Positions 43,666 to 52,991 of a stretch of 64,000 nt of DNA are shown here, one piece after another. This DNA comes from Prauserella shujinwangii (GTDB lineage: Bacteria; Actinomycetota; Actinomycetes; Mycobacteriales; Pseudonocardiaceae), in NCBI RefSeq assembly GCF_003001955.1, contig NZ_PVNH01000002.1, positions 186,001 through 250,000 of the forward strand. Reading direction: 5' to 3'. Made by a program: the position numbers and the translations under genes. Numbering within the stretch: the first letter of the stretch is position 1; the number at the start of each line of letters is the position of its first letter. A model generated the notes under the pieces. That model did not search any database. It saw only the letters and a program-made list of their open reading frames with translations, and was not told the origin of the DNA.

Positions 43666-44139
43666 TGGATCTGGTCGAAGCAAGCCAGCCGGTGCCCGAT
43701 GTCGCCCGAGATGTGCTCATGAGCACACAACGGTCTAGGCCTGGCACGTACGGGCGCATCGAAGGGCATGCGGCCGAGCGTCCCATACAACGAGGAGGCG
43801 GAGCCGGCCGCTGCGAGAACGGCTGATCGCTTAGCGCCACTCCCGGAGCCCCCTGCGCACCGACGTAGTTCGCCGGGGGCACCAAGCCTCGCTAGGTACC
43901 GACGGGGCCAGGCTGGTGAGAGCTGGACTTGGAGCTTGCCCGCCGCCAGTGGTATGCACCGTGAAGGGTCGGCCCGCCACAGCCGGTTTGGTCCGTCGGC
44001 GGCGAAGTAGGCCGCGCAAGGTGGTCGCAGACAGCCTCTGGCCTGGCGACGGCGGCGACGGCACCGAGCTTCGGCCGCCGCATCGCCCGAGATCAACAAC
44101 CGCAAGGTAGCCGTATCCGGCGATAGTGCGAACGTCGGG
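43666..44139. other. No gene seen (decayed DNA)
   Basis: About 470 bases with only random open frames on both strands, leading into an IS256 remnant. I see no domain, promoter or repeat that I can support. Confidence 0.4.
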
Positions 44140-44400
44140 CAACGGCTGGCCAAGTTCGTGCCGTTACTGGACTACGATGTCGAGATCAGGCGGGTGGCGT
44201 GATCTCGACAAGCACGCTCAAGTCGTCGTCAGGTGCCCGCCATCGCCGCGCAGTCAGCGCCCGCGGCCGCTTACCCAGGATGCACGTGTCTCCACCGCAG
44301 CGCCCGTTCCCTGGGCCTCACCGGCCGCGGCACGGAGCGATAGGCCATGCGGTGGATGCCGGTGCCGAACGCGTTCGCCATCACCTTCTCTGGCTGCACC
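44140..44400 (+). pseudogene. IS256-family transposase C-terminal fragment, degenerate
   Basis: The plus strand encodes, with stops and frame changes, the ordered IS256 C-terminal motifs. AKFVPLLDYDVEIRRVA ends in a stop. Then comes a degraded NAIES-to-RAV-ARG region (GARHRRAVSARGRLP), and finally AMRWMPVPNAFAITF. The same family is remnant at 4370-4590, but on the other strand and in different sequence condition. It marks old transposition at the right part of the island. Confidence 0.65.
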
Positions 44401-44490
44401 AGCCCGAACAGCATGGTGCCGGTACCTAGATCAGACCCACCGCCAGCAACCGCTCCCGCATCACTCTTGCGGCACATGAAGGAGTTCAGT

Positions 44491-44516
44491 AAGGTGCAAG
44501 TTGCAACATGCACCTT
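44491..44516. promoter_or_regulatory. Nested inverted repeat upstream of the AraC gene
   Basis: AAGGTGCA and TGCACCTT form an exact inverted pair over 26 bases. Between them lies the self-complementary GTTGCAAC. An in-frame ATG at 44508 falls inside the repeat, which favours the later start at 44562 for the regulator. A likely operator for the AraC-type or another local regulator. Confidence 0.5.
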
Positions 44517-44561
44517 GTTGTGAGTTTGCCGATCCAGGGGCGGAGGTCCGGCAAAGTGTCA

Positions 44562-45638
44562 ATGGGCGTAGAGCTCAAGGAGCTCAGCGCAGATCATCCA
44601 ACAGGAGAACAGGCGTCAACCGAGCAAAGGATCCCCGCGCAACGATCGCGCTCCGCGCAAACGGGACATTTGCCGCTTCAGAGATTCGCACTATTCAGAT
44701 CAAGCGACATCAAACTGGTGGAGGAAGTGATAGGGCGCGCGTTTCGCGAAGCGAGCGTCAGATTGACAGATCCGGCTTCGAAGCTTGACGCGCGATTCCA
44801 CACTCGCCGCCTCCATCACTCATCGGTCAGCTATGTACGCTACGGAACGGGAGTAACGGTTTCCCTTGCGGAACCAGGTTCCTTCTATCTAGTCGTCGTG
44901 CCCATGACGGGCAAAGGTACAATCAGATGTCGCGAAAATGAGCTCGAGGTACATCCTGGACACGCGGCCGTGTTGTCCGCAGACCACGCCATCACTGCAA
45001 CGTTCTCTTCCGACTGCACTCAGTTGCTGCTAAGGATCGAGAAGACTGCACTTGGCGCATGCTTGGCACAAATGTCCAACGCGAAGCTACACGACGCGAT
45101 TGCATTCAACCCGCGAATGAGTCTCGTCTCCGGGTATTGCCGTACATGGTACTGGAGCCTACGAAACCTGGTCGAGGAGCTCGACTGGGAAGACAGTATG
45201 ATCCACAACCCGGCATTCGCTCGAAGATGGGAAGACGAACTAGTAACCGGCCTTCTCCTTGCTCAACCACACAATTATTCGGCAGTCCTGCTCGGTGCGC
45301 GCGATGCGGCAGTGTCCTCGCGCACAGTCGAAATGGCGATCGAGATCATCGATGCCCAGCCTATGGCTAAACATACGGTTACCAGTCTGGCACGGCAAGT
45401 CGGAGTCACTCCGAGGACGCTCCAGAAGGCATTCAGACGGCACATTGACGTCACACCAAACTCTTACCTGCGGGACGCGCGGCTACAGCGGGCCCGCAAT
45501 GACCTTCTCGTCTCACAGCTCGACGTCTGCACCGTTGCGGAAATCGCCAAGCGTTGGGGGTTTGTCCACGCAGGAAGATTTTCCCAAATATACAAGCAGC
45601 GCTTCGGCGAGAGTCCGTCCGACACGCTCCGTGCTTGA
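44562..45638 (+). CDS. AraC-family transcriptional regulator
   Basis: A 358-residue regulator. The N-terminal half is a cupin-like AraC_binding_2 sensor (for example GSFYLVVVPMTGKG and HPGHAAVLSADHAI). The C-terminal third has both helix-turn-helix motifs: TSLARQVGVTPRTLQKAFR, and VAEIAKRWGFVHAGRFSQIYK ending in FGESPSDTL. Such regulators usually activate catabolic genes. I prefer the ATG at 44562, because the alternative at 44508 lies inside an inverted repeat. It is isolated from the ligase operon by IS debris, so its targets are uncertain. Confidence 0.85.
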   Translation: MGVELKELSADHPTGEQASTEQRIPAQRSRSAQTGHLPLQRFALFRSSDIKLVEEVIGRAFREASVRLTDPASKLDARFHTRRLHHSSVSYVRYGTGVTVSLAEPGSFYLVVVPMTGKGTIRCRENELEVHPGHAAVLSADHAITATFSSDCTQLLLRIEKTALGACLAQMSNAKLHDAIAFNPRMSLVSGYCRTWYWSLRNLVEELDWEDSMIHNPAFARRWEDELVTGLLLAQPHNYSAVLLGARDAAVSSRTVEMAIEIIDAQPMAKHTVTSLARQVGVTPRTLQKAFRRHIDVTPNSYLRDARLQRARNDLLVSQLDVCTVAEIAKRWGFVHAGRFSQIYKQRFGESPSDTLRA

Positions 45639-45793
45639 GGTCGAAGCTCCCTGGTTCGCCCTGCAACATCCGTACGATCGATTTCCTGATTCAGACAGCG
45701 CAGTGAGCTGGGCACCCGGCTCCAATACATGGTTTCAATGCTGCCCCCCTCCCAATTCGGACACAATAAACACGTATCTGACAGTGATGGGAC

Positions 45794-46594
45794 ATGCTTT
45801 TCATGAACAAAGGATCGAGAACGATCAGCCAATACGGGGAAATCGTCTTCACCTCGAGCGAGCTCGAACGCGATCGACTGGTTTCACTGGCTTCTATATT
45901 CGACTCCACGACGATCGACTGTCTTCGGGCGATTGGCGTCGCGCCAGGCTGGCGATGCCTCGAAATCGGGCCCGGCGCGGGCACGATGGCATCGTGGTTG
46001 GCCGAACGTGTTTACCCGGGCGACGTGATAGCTGCGGATCGCGACACGACTGCGTTCGAGAGCCCGCCCAGATCCAATCTCACAGTGACGATCGCTGACG
46101 TCACCGACGGCGCAGCAATGGCTCGGCTGGGTAGCTTCGACCTCGTATACGCACGCTTTGTGCTGATGCATCTGAACGAACGTAGGCAGGCTTTGGGCAA
46201 CATGATCAAGTCTCTCCGTCCCGGCGGTTGGCTGCTCATCGAAGACCTCACGGACTTGCCTGCGCGGTCTCCCCTTACAACGGAAGGTATGGCCTGGCTG
46301 TGGAACAGTCTCGGCCGGGCGATCGGAACGGATGCCGACTGGGGACGAGCTCTGCCAGATCCTCTTTCCGAACACGGTCTGGTCGACACCGACGTTGCGG
46401 TCGACGTTCCGGTTGTGCGAGGTGCAGGCCCATTCGCTCGCTTTCTCAGCACCACCTTCGGTAGCACGCTGAATCAACTCGAGAATGCCGAGGTCTCAGA
46501 ATCAGTCGAAAGGTTTCTACGGTCTCTTGATGATCCCGAGTACATCGACTGGCCCCTGGCACTCGTCTCGGCCTGGGGACGTCGACCAACCTAA
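45794..46594 (+). CDS. Class I SAM-dependent methyltransferase
   Basis: A 266-residue methyltransferase. SAM-binding motif I is CLEIGPGAGTMASWLAERV, motif II is VIAADRD, and the later motifs are DLVYARFVLMHL and LRPGGWLLIEDL. The acceptor is unknown; the sequence fits small-molecule O-, N- or C-methyltransferases. It stands alone between the AraC gene and the decayed right edge of the island, with a 155-base gap after the AraC stop. Start ATG at 45794; an in-frame ATG at 45803 is possible. Confidence 0.85.
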   Translation: MLFMNKGSRTISQYGEIVFTSSELERDRLVSLASIFDSTTIDCLRAIGVAPGWRCLEIGPGAGTMASWLAERVYPGDVIAADRDTTAFESPPRSNLTVTIADVTDGAAMARLGSFDLVYARFVLMHLNERRQALGNMIKSLRPGGWLLIEDLTDLPARSPLTTEGMAWLWNSLGRAIGTDADWGRALPDPLSEHGLVDTDVAVDVPVVRGAGPFARFLSTTFGSTLNQLENAEVSESVERFLRSLDDPEYIDWPLALVSAWGRRPT

Positions 46595-47860
46595 GGATTG
46601 AGTGGGTGGCAGGCCGGCATTCCACCGGTCAGCAGCACTGACATCGGCCTCCTGCCCGATCCGCTCGCTCCACGTGTACACCGCGTTACCACGACGAGCT
46701 CCGACCGCATGCTGGTGTGGCCGCTCAATGGGAGTCGATGGACACCTCGCCGGCCTCTCGCCGGCCCGATGCCGACGCCAAAGGCCGATCACCCGCCGCT
46801 GCTCATCAGTCAACTCATGCCTACGTCGGCATCCGCATGCCGGGCATGGCGGCGTCGATGTGACCGGCGGCGCAATGATCACTCATACGGACGTCCCGGC
46901 CTACAACAGCTGGCCACATCGGCGGTTCACGCCATTCCTCAAGGTAGCCGGGTCACCGTCGGTAAACCGGCTGTTCCAGCAGGGTGATGTGCGACCGCGG
47001 CAGACGACTGAGCGATGCTTCGACCACGCCTGCGGTGGTCACCATCGCCACGCAATCGTCAGCCACGGGCCGGGGGCGAACGTCAGTGCCGGATACGAGC
47101 AGCCGCGCGTCGCGCGATAGCGCGCATGGACAGCCTGGCCAGAACTGCACAGGAACACCGGGCGCTGAGGACTCAATGACGAGAACCTGTGCGGGCGGCG
47201 AACGGAGCTGAACCGGCCGACGGTGCTCAGCTGCGACGGAGTCGGACCAGTACAGCCCCGTCCGTTCGCGTCATGTGCGGCGACACCGAGACATTCGATG
47301 GTGCTGGCACACAGAACTGCCATTTCTGTGCCTCGCGAACACATAGCTTGCCGCTCGCCCGCTTGCCTATGGTCGTCGACAACAGTCGGCGGCCAGGCCG
47401 CCCAGGCGACCCTCCCTCGAAGAAGGCGTTTGGTGTGACAGAAGTTCGATCTCTCGATCAGCATGTGGTGCTGGGGCGCGGACGAAGCCGCGACCACCGT
47501 CGCGGGCTGCCAGGCTCGCACGTGGGCGTACGCGGGCTGATGTCACCGTCCCGCACTCCGTGCGGTTCACCATGGAAGTCCGTGTGCATCGCGTTCTCGC
47601 GGTCGACTGCCGAGCCCGTGGGCAGTCGACCGCGCAAGCGCTCTTCGGCGTGGCGAGCACGCCGACGATCTCGCGTTCGGAATGATCCGCCATCAGCTCG
47701 AATGAACCACTCGATCCGCCACTCCATGGGCCGCCCATGTCGCGGGCACGTTCGCCGCGCACCATTCCGACCGGTCAGGTGGCTCGCCTTCGTCGAAGGT
47801 GGTTCGCCCGCAGGAAGGGCCGTGCGTGGTTCCGACCGACGCGGTGCTCGACTCCTCACT
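46595..47860. other. Decayed DNA at the right edge of the island, possible IS5-type fragment
   Basis: About 1.27 kb with no intact gene. On the minus strand near 46,820-46,780 the translation HELTDEQRRVIGLW resembles the N-terminus of IS5-type transposases, but the frame degrades at once, so the assignment is tentative. The rest of the stretch has random open frames only. Confidence 0.35.
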
Positions 47861-48124
47861 CGGTTCTACCTCACCGGGTTTCCTCTGAAGTGGACGAGCC
47901 TCGTGCGACGGGCGGATCTTGACCAGCACCTCAACCACGACGAACAGATGCCGGTGTACCCGTTCGCCTACGACCTCGCGGAAGACGAGTCGCCACTGGA
48001 GGGCGGCATCGGCGAGGACGCCACGCGCGCCGACTGTGTGGATCTGCTCGACGCGGAGACTGTCAGCACAAGACTGGGCACCGTCACCGTGCCATCGCTG
48101 CTCATTCAGGCCCTGGCGCACTGA
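47861..48124 (+). pseudogene. Truncated alpha/beta hydrolase, related to the one at 38368
   Basis: The last 87 codons of a plus-strand frame resemble the lid and following strand of the hydrolase at 38368. Compare DCVDLLDAETVSTRLGTVTV with DWRDVVDHDTVGKRLEQVRV there, then VPSLLIQ with VPALLLT. The upstream fold core with the nucleophile and the downstream acid and histidine are both missing. Upstream DNA in the frame has no hydrolase similarity. It cannot be functional and marks duplication or a former larger island. Confidence 0.6.
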
Positions 48125-48283
48125 CCGCGGTCGGTGACGAAGCGACCACCGACCACATGCAGGAATGTCCTCACAGCGAAGGTATCCAGAGCCTCGTCAT
48201 CGACGTTTCTGCACAAACCACTAACCATCCTGCTGGGAGTCGGCTGCCCGCGCCGTCGCCCGCGCGATCGAGGAGGTCACTCG

Positions 48284-49486
48284 ATGACGACCATTCGAAT
48301 CACCCGGCGCACGGCACTGGCGTGGCTGGCCACGACGCTCGGGGCCTCGGCCACGCTGGCAGCCTGCGGTACTGGCGGTCCGGGCTCCGGCACCGGCGTC
48401 GACGCCGACCGCATCGTCATCGGGGTCCACGGGCCGAAGTCGGGTCCGGCCGCGGCCTTCACCGAGGGTGCCACCGCTGGGTTCCGGCTCTATGTCGACG
48501 ACATCAACGCCCGGGGTGGCATCACCGGCCGGAAGATCGAGATCCTGGAGGCGGACGACCAGTACACCGTCTCGGGTGGAGCCGCGGCGGCCCGTCAGAT
48601 GGCTGACAAGGTCTTCCTCGCTTACAACATCATCGGCGCTGACCCTGCCATCGGCGCTCTTCCGGAGTTCGAGCGGCAAGGCACCCCCTACCTCACCATC
48701 GCCGCACCACTTGAGCTCGCGCAGGACAGCGATGTGGCGTTCATCTTTCCGACACCACTCGAGCTGCTGGCCGAAGCAGTACCGTCGTTCATCCAGACCG
48801 AGCTGGACCCGCAAGGCACCAGGACCGTGGGCGTCATGTGGGAGAACCAGGATCTGATGCGCGAGATGCGCGATCGCTTCACCGCCGTGGCCAAGGAAGC
48901 CGGGCTGGACATCGTGGTGACGGAAAGCTTTGACCGCGACGCCACATCGTACGTGCAGAACGTCAAACGAGTCCGCGACGCCGGAGCCGATCTCGTAGTC
49001 CTACTCGGTGGCGTGGCGGTGCCGGAGGTGCTCAAGGCGTCCGAGACGATCGGCTACGACCCGATGTGGACCGGCGCCGGAGCCTGGACCTACGACATGA
49101 TCAACGCGGCGTCGGGCGGGCTGATGGAAGGAATCAGGGCGCTGCGGGCAGGACCCGCGGCCGACGCACCGGACTACGAGGAGTTCCTGGCGAGGCTGCA
49201 CAGTACACGCGATCCCTCCCCCACCGACGAGCTCGGCTACTCCGGATGGGCCGGCGCGAAGTTCATCGAGCAGCTGCTGCGACGTCTCGACGGCGACCTC
49301 ACGCAGCAACGCCTGCTGGAGGAACTCGAATCAGGAACATCCAAGGCCAATCCGATCCGGCTGGACTCGCTGCCGCCGATCTGGTATGGACCAGACCGCC
49401 GGTACGGCAGCGATGCCGCGGTGCCCAGTACCGTCCGCAATGGACACTGGGTCATCACGGGTGACCCCGCCAGCCGGTTCGAGTGA
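48284..49486 (+). CDS. Branched-chain-amino-acid-type ABC transporter substrate-binding lipoprotein
   Basis: A 400-residue periplasmic-binding-fold protein of the LivJ/HAAT type. The N-terminus combines a twin arginine (TRRTAL) with a lipobox (TLAAC), so it is exported, possibly by Tat, and lipid-anchored. The fold shows IVIGVHGPKSGPAAAF, NARGGITGRKIEI and the DPAIGALPEFE loop. Ligands of this family include branched amino acids, amides, urea and aromatic acids. The ATG at 48284 follows GAGGAGG. It is the first gene of a four-gene importer operon. Confidence 0.9.
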   Translation: MTTIRITRRTALAWLATTLGASATLAACGTGGPGSGTGVDADRIVIGVHGPKSGPAAAFTEGATAGFRLYVDDINARGGITGRKIEILEADDQYTVSGGAAAARQMADKVFLAYNIIGADPAIGALPEFERQGTPYLTIAAPLELAQDSDVAFIFPTPLELLAEAVPSFIQTELDPQGTRTVGVMWENQDLMREMRDRFTAVAKEAGLDIVVTESFDRDATSYVQNVKRVRDAGADLVVLLGGVAVPEVLKASETIGYDPMWTGAGAWTYDMINAASGGLMEGIRALRAGPAADAPDYEEFLARLHSTRDPSPTDELGYSGWAGAKFIEQLLRRLDGDLTQQRLLEELESGTSKANPIRLDSLPPIWYGPDRRYGSDAAVPSTVRNGHWVITGDPASRFE

Positions 49487-49498
49487 CGGCGGCGGCGC

Positions 49499-50359
49499 AT
49501 GAGCACCTTGATTCTGAGCGGCGCTATCGCGGGCCTCGTCTACGGGCTCGTCGCCTGCGCCATCGTGTTCGTCTACCGTGCGAGCAGAACAGTCAACCTG
49601 GCACAGGGTGACATCGGTATGGTAGCCGCATTCGTCTTCCTGTCGCTGAGCGTCCGCGGTGATCTTCCCGTGGCTCTCGGCGTGGCAGCTGCGCTCGCGT
49701 GCGGCGGCCTGGTGGGATGGCTGATGAACCGCCTGGTCATCAGCCCCCTCGGCGAACGCGATCAGGGGACCGGGCTCGTTGTGACGCTCGCGCTGGCGTC
49801 AATCCTGCAACTTGCGGCGCTGCAGATCTGGGGCGGCTCCGCCTACCATTTCCCCCCGTGGTTCGGTGACTGGGCCGGCGTGACGATCGCCGGCCTCACC
49901 CTGCGCGGACCCGAGGTGCTCGCACTCGGCGTGAGCCTGCTGTTCGTGCTCGGGGGATCGGTTCTCTACCAGCGTTCACGGCTGGGACTGCGGCTACGTG
50001 CCGTGTCCGAGAGCCGCCAGGCGGCGGCCACGCTCGGGGTGCACGTCAAGCGGATCAGCGGCTACGCCTGGCTGCTCGGCGGTGTGATGAGCGCGGCGGC
50101 CGCGCTGCTCATCGCCCCGCTCACCAGGTTCGACCCTCATTTCATGTTCGCGGTGATGACCAGCGCGCTGGTCGCCGCACTGCTCGCGGGGTTCAAGTCC
50201 TTCCCGGTAGCCATGGGCGCCGCCGTGTTGATCGGCGTGCTCAGAAACGTGGTCGGTTTCCAGTTCAGTACCGCCGGGGTCGACGAGGTCCTGCTGCTGG
50301 CCTTCGCGATCGCGGTCCTCCTCGTCAAACCCCCCGCCGCGCTCAGGACGGTGACATGA
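49499..50359 (+). CDS. ABC transporter permease, LivH type
   Basis: A 286-residue inner-membrane permease with about eight hydrophobic helices. The family's opening GAIAGLVYGLVACAIVFVYR and the RASRTVNLAQGDIGMVAAF loop are present; the EAA-like coupling loop is SRLGLRLRAVSESRQAA. It forms half of the transmembrane channel with the permease part of the next gene. It begins 12 bases after the binding protein and overlaps the next gene by four bases. Confidence 0.92.
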   Translation: MSTLILSGAIAGLVYGLVACAIVFVYRASRTVNLAQGDIGMVAAFVFLSLSVRGDLPVALGVAAALACGGLVGWLMNRLVISPLGERDQGTGLVVTLALASILQLAALQIWGGSAYHFPPWFGDWAGVTIAGLTLRGPEVLALGVSLLFVLGGSVLYQRSRLGLRLRAVSESRQAAATLGVHVKRISGYAWLLGGVMSAAAALLIAPLTRFDPHFMFAVMTSALVAALLAGFKSFPVAMGAAVLIGVLRNVVGFQFSTAGVDEVLLLAFAIAVLLVKPPAALRTVT

Positions 50360-52173
50360 TCGACAGCCTCAGATCCCGCAACGTCGTCGCGCCGGTCGCG
50401 ATACTCGGTTTGCTGTTCGCAGCCTGCTGGCTGCTCGCCGCTCAGGGCAACACCTATGTCGTCTACCTGTACGGCATCGGGCTGGTCTACGCCACGGCCA
50501 CGCTCGGGCTGCACTTGCTCGTCAATGACTGTGGGGACATCTCGCTGGCGCAGGGCGGCCAGGTGGCGCTGGGCGCCTTCGTCGGTGCCCAGCTGTTCCC
50601 GCTGGTTCCCGGGCCGCTCGGACCGATCGTGCTCGTGGCGGGCTCAATACTCGCAGGGGCGCTGGCAGGGGCAGTCGTCTCGCTTCCCATGCTCAAGCTC
50701 CGAGGACTCGCAGTCGCCGTCGTGACGCTACTGCTCAACGCGGCAATCTTCCATTTCGTGCTGCGGTTTCCCGACTTCGTCGGCGGCTCGGGAGGCCTGC
50801 GGCTGCGCCCCGCCGATTGGTTGCCCCGTTCCGACGCCGACGCGGTCGGCTGGCTGACGGTGCTCACCATCGCCGTGGTGCTCGCCGTGCAGACCCTGCG
50901 CCGCAGCCGGTTCGGGCTCGGGCTGCGGGCGATTCGCGCCAACGAGGCGCTTGCCCGCTCAGCCGGGGTGGCCGTTCAGTGGTACCGGACGGCCGCGTAT
51001 ACGGTGGCTGGCGGAACCGCGGGGGTCGCTGGCGCGATGTGGGCGATCCTCCACCACGGGGTGGCGCCCTCAGCATTCACAGATGCCTCGTCGCTACTCC
51101 TGCTCACCCTGGCATTGCTCGGCGGCAGGGGCAGCGTCGCGGGACCGATGGCGGCAGCCATCGGCATGGGCGTGCTGACGGGGTTGCTTGGCGGCTATGG
51201 CATCGTCGTGTCCTTCGCTGCACCAGTGGCGCTGCTCTTCGTGCTCATCAAACATCCGGGCGGGCTCAACGAGCAAATCACGATGGCGGCACACGGCCTG
51301 CGACTGCTGGGGGCGAAGCTCCGCCGCCGACACCGCGACGCAGGGCCACCGGCCGAGGAGGCCGGCGCAGTGGTGGAACGTGCCGGGTCCGCCGCCAAGG
51401 GCGCCGGCAACGGGTTCACGCCGGATGTGCCACCGCCGTCGGCAGACGCACCGATCGCGTTACGTTGCACGGACGTGGACGTCACCTTTGGCGGACTAGC
51501 AGCTGTCAGCGCGGTCGGCATCGAGGTGCACGTGGGCGAGGTGCTAGCACTAGTCGGCCCCAACGGAGCCGGCAAGACCACACTGCTCAACGCACTGTCC
51601 GGACACCGCCGCCCGGATACTGGCAAGATCTGGCTGACCGGGCAGGAGATCACCCACACACCGACGCATCGCAGGGCCGCTCTCGGGTTGCGTCGCACGT
51701 TCCAGGTGGGTGGTCATATGCCAGCGGAACCAGGCTTCGAGCATCTGCGCCTCGGCACGCATGTGCAGCGGAGTACGTCGCGCGGGGAGGTCGCCGACCG
51801 GGTCGCCCGACAACTCGGGCTCACGCAGGCCGACCTCGCGGCCCCCGTAGGCGGGTTGGCTGCGGGTACCGCCAGGCTCGTCGAGATCGGGATGGCACTG
51901 GCAGTGCCTGGCCAGGTGCTGCTCCTGGACGAACCCACGGTCGGGCTCACGCCGGACGAGCGTCGGCAACTGGCCGGTACGTTGCGCGCGCTGGCACGCG
52001 ATGGACTGGCGATCATGCTCGTCGATCACGACACGGCGTTCATCCGGTGGGTGGCACACCGGGTCGTCGCGCTCGACGCCGGCCGGATCATCGCACAGGG
52101 CTCTCCCGGAGCGGTCTTCTCCGACTCCGTGTTCGTCAAAGCTTATCTGGGTTCAGCGGAGGCACTCGTATGA
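50356..52173 (+). CDS. Fused LivM permease and LivG ATPase
   Basis: A 605-residue fusion. Residues 1 to about 310 are a LivM-type permease (the helix GIGLVYATATLGLHLLVNDCG; coupling loop SRFGLGLRAIRANEALA). A 50-residue alanine-rich linker follows. From about residue 370 it is a LivG ATPase with Walker A GPNGAGKTT and Walker B LLLDEPTVGLTPDE. The signature region reads GGLAAGTARLVEIG, so the canonical signature is degenerate, as in some LivG proteins. The H-loop histidine is in VDHDTAFI. The fusion keeps the two subunits at one-to-one ratio. It overlaps the LivF gene start. Confidence 0.92.
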   Translation: MIDSLRSRNVVAPVAILGLLFAACWLLAAQGNTYVVYLYGIGLVYATATLGLHLLVNDCGDISLAQGGQVALGAFVGAQLFPLVPGPLGPIVLVAGSILAGALAGAVVSLPMLKLRGLAVAVVTLLLNAAIFHFVLRFPDFVGGSGGLRLRPADWLPRSDADAVGWLTVLTIAVVLAVQTLRRSRFGLGLRAIRANEALARSAGVAVQWYRTAAYTVAGGTAGVAGAMWAILHHGVAPSAFTDASSLLLLTLALLGGRGSVAGPMAAAIGMGVLTGLLGGYGIVVSFAAPVALLFVLIKHPGGLNEQITMAAHGLRLLGAKLRRRHRDAGPPAEEAGAVVERAGSAAKGAGNGFTPDVPPPSADAPIALRCTDVDVTFGGLAAVSAVGIEVHVGEVLALVGPNGAGKTTLLNALSGHRRPDTGKIWLTGQEITHTPTHRRAALGLRRTFQVGGHMPAEPGFEHLRLGTHVQRSTSRGEVADRVARQLGLTQADLAAPVGGLAAGTARLVEIGMALAVPGQVLLLDEPTVGLTPDERRQLAGTLRALARDGLAIMLVDHDTAFIRWVAHRVVALDAGRIIAQGSPGAVFSDSVFVKAYLGSAEALV

Positions 52174-52895
52174 CCGATTCAACGGATTCCGCGCTGATCG
52201 AGGCGCGTGGCCTGGTCGCCGGGTACCGGGGACGGCCGGTGCTCGGACCGCTCGATCTCGCGCTCGGCAGTACCGGCACGCTGGCTCTGGTCGGTCCGAA
52301 CGGGGTCGGCAAGAGCACACTGCTGAAGACCTTGTGCGGGGTTCTCCCTCCGCTGTCCGGCGAACTCACCTTTGCGGCCAAACCGGTCGCGGCGTCGGCA
52401 GTCTACGTCCACGCCCGCCGCGGACTCGTCCTCGTCGGTGAGCACCGGGCCAACGTGCTACGGAGCCTGACCGTCACCGAGAACCTCGCTCTGGCCTCGG
52501 CCCACCACAGGCGAGGTGACTTCGACGCGTTCACGGTGTTCCCCCGCCTGGGAGAACGACGCCGTCAACAGGCGGGCACGCTCTCCGGCGGGGAACTGCA
52601 GATGCTGGCGCTGGCCATGGCGCTGGCGCTCGAGCCGCGCTGTCTACTGCTGGATGAGCCCTCGGCCGGCCTGGCGCCCATCGTGCTCGCCGATGTCCAC
52701 TCCACGCTCAACGAGCTGAGGAGGCGTCGCCTGTGCATGATCGTCGCCGAACAGAGGCCGGACGTCGTGCGCGGGCTCTGCGACCGCGTGGCGATCGTAG
52801 GCGGGGGTACCCTCGGCTACCTCGATCCGGACACCGACCTGTCCGGCGAGGCGCTCGGCGCTGCGTACTTCAGCACGGACCACACAACCGGTTGA
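52170..52895 (+). CDS. ABC transporter ATPase, LivF type
   Basis: A 241-residue ATPase. Walker A is GPNGVGKST, the signature is LSGGELQMLALAMAL, and Walker B is LLLDEPSAGLAPIV. The H-loop, where LivF proteins often have E-Q, is AEQRPDVV. It dimerises with the LivG part of the upstream fusion to drive import. The ATG at 52170 overlaps the stop of that gene (ATGA). It is the last gene of the operon. No substrate-specific enzyme is co-transcribed. Confidence 0.92.
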   Translation: MTDSTDSALIEARGLVAGYRGRPVLGPLDLALGSTGTLALVGPNGVGKSTLLKTLCGVLPPLSGELTFAAKPVAASAVYVHARRGLVLVGEHRANVLRSLTVTENLALASAHHRRGDFDAFTVFPRLGERRRQQAGTLSGGELQMLALAMALALEPRCLLLDEPSAGLAPIVLADVHSTLNELRRRRLCMIVAEQRPDVVRGLCDRVAIVGGGTLGYLDPDTDLSGEALGAAYFSTDHTTG

Positions 52896-52991
52896 AGGTC
52901 AGAGCAGAGGCGACGGACGGCACGGCTCGACAACGCAGCCGATTGGAACACGGGTTGCACGGGGCCACAGGTGTGAGTCATAACATTTGTC

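Noticed and set aside
46595-47860. Intact IS5-family element
   Set aside because: Only a short N-terminus-like run is visible and the frame breaks immediately; no terminal repeats or DDE motifs were seen.
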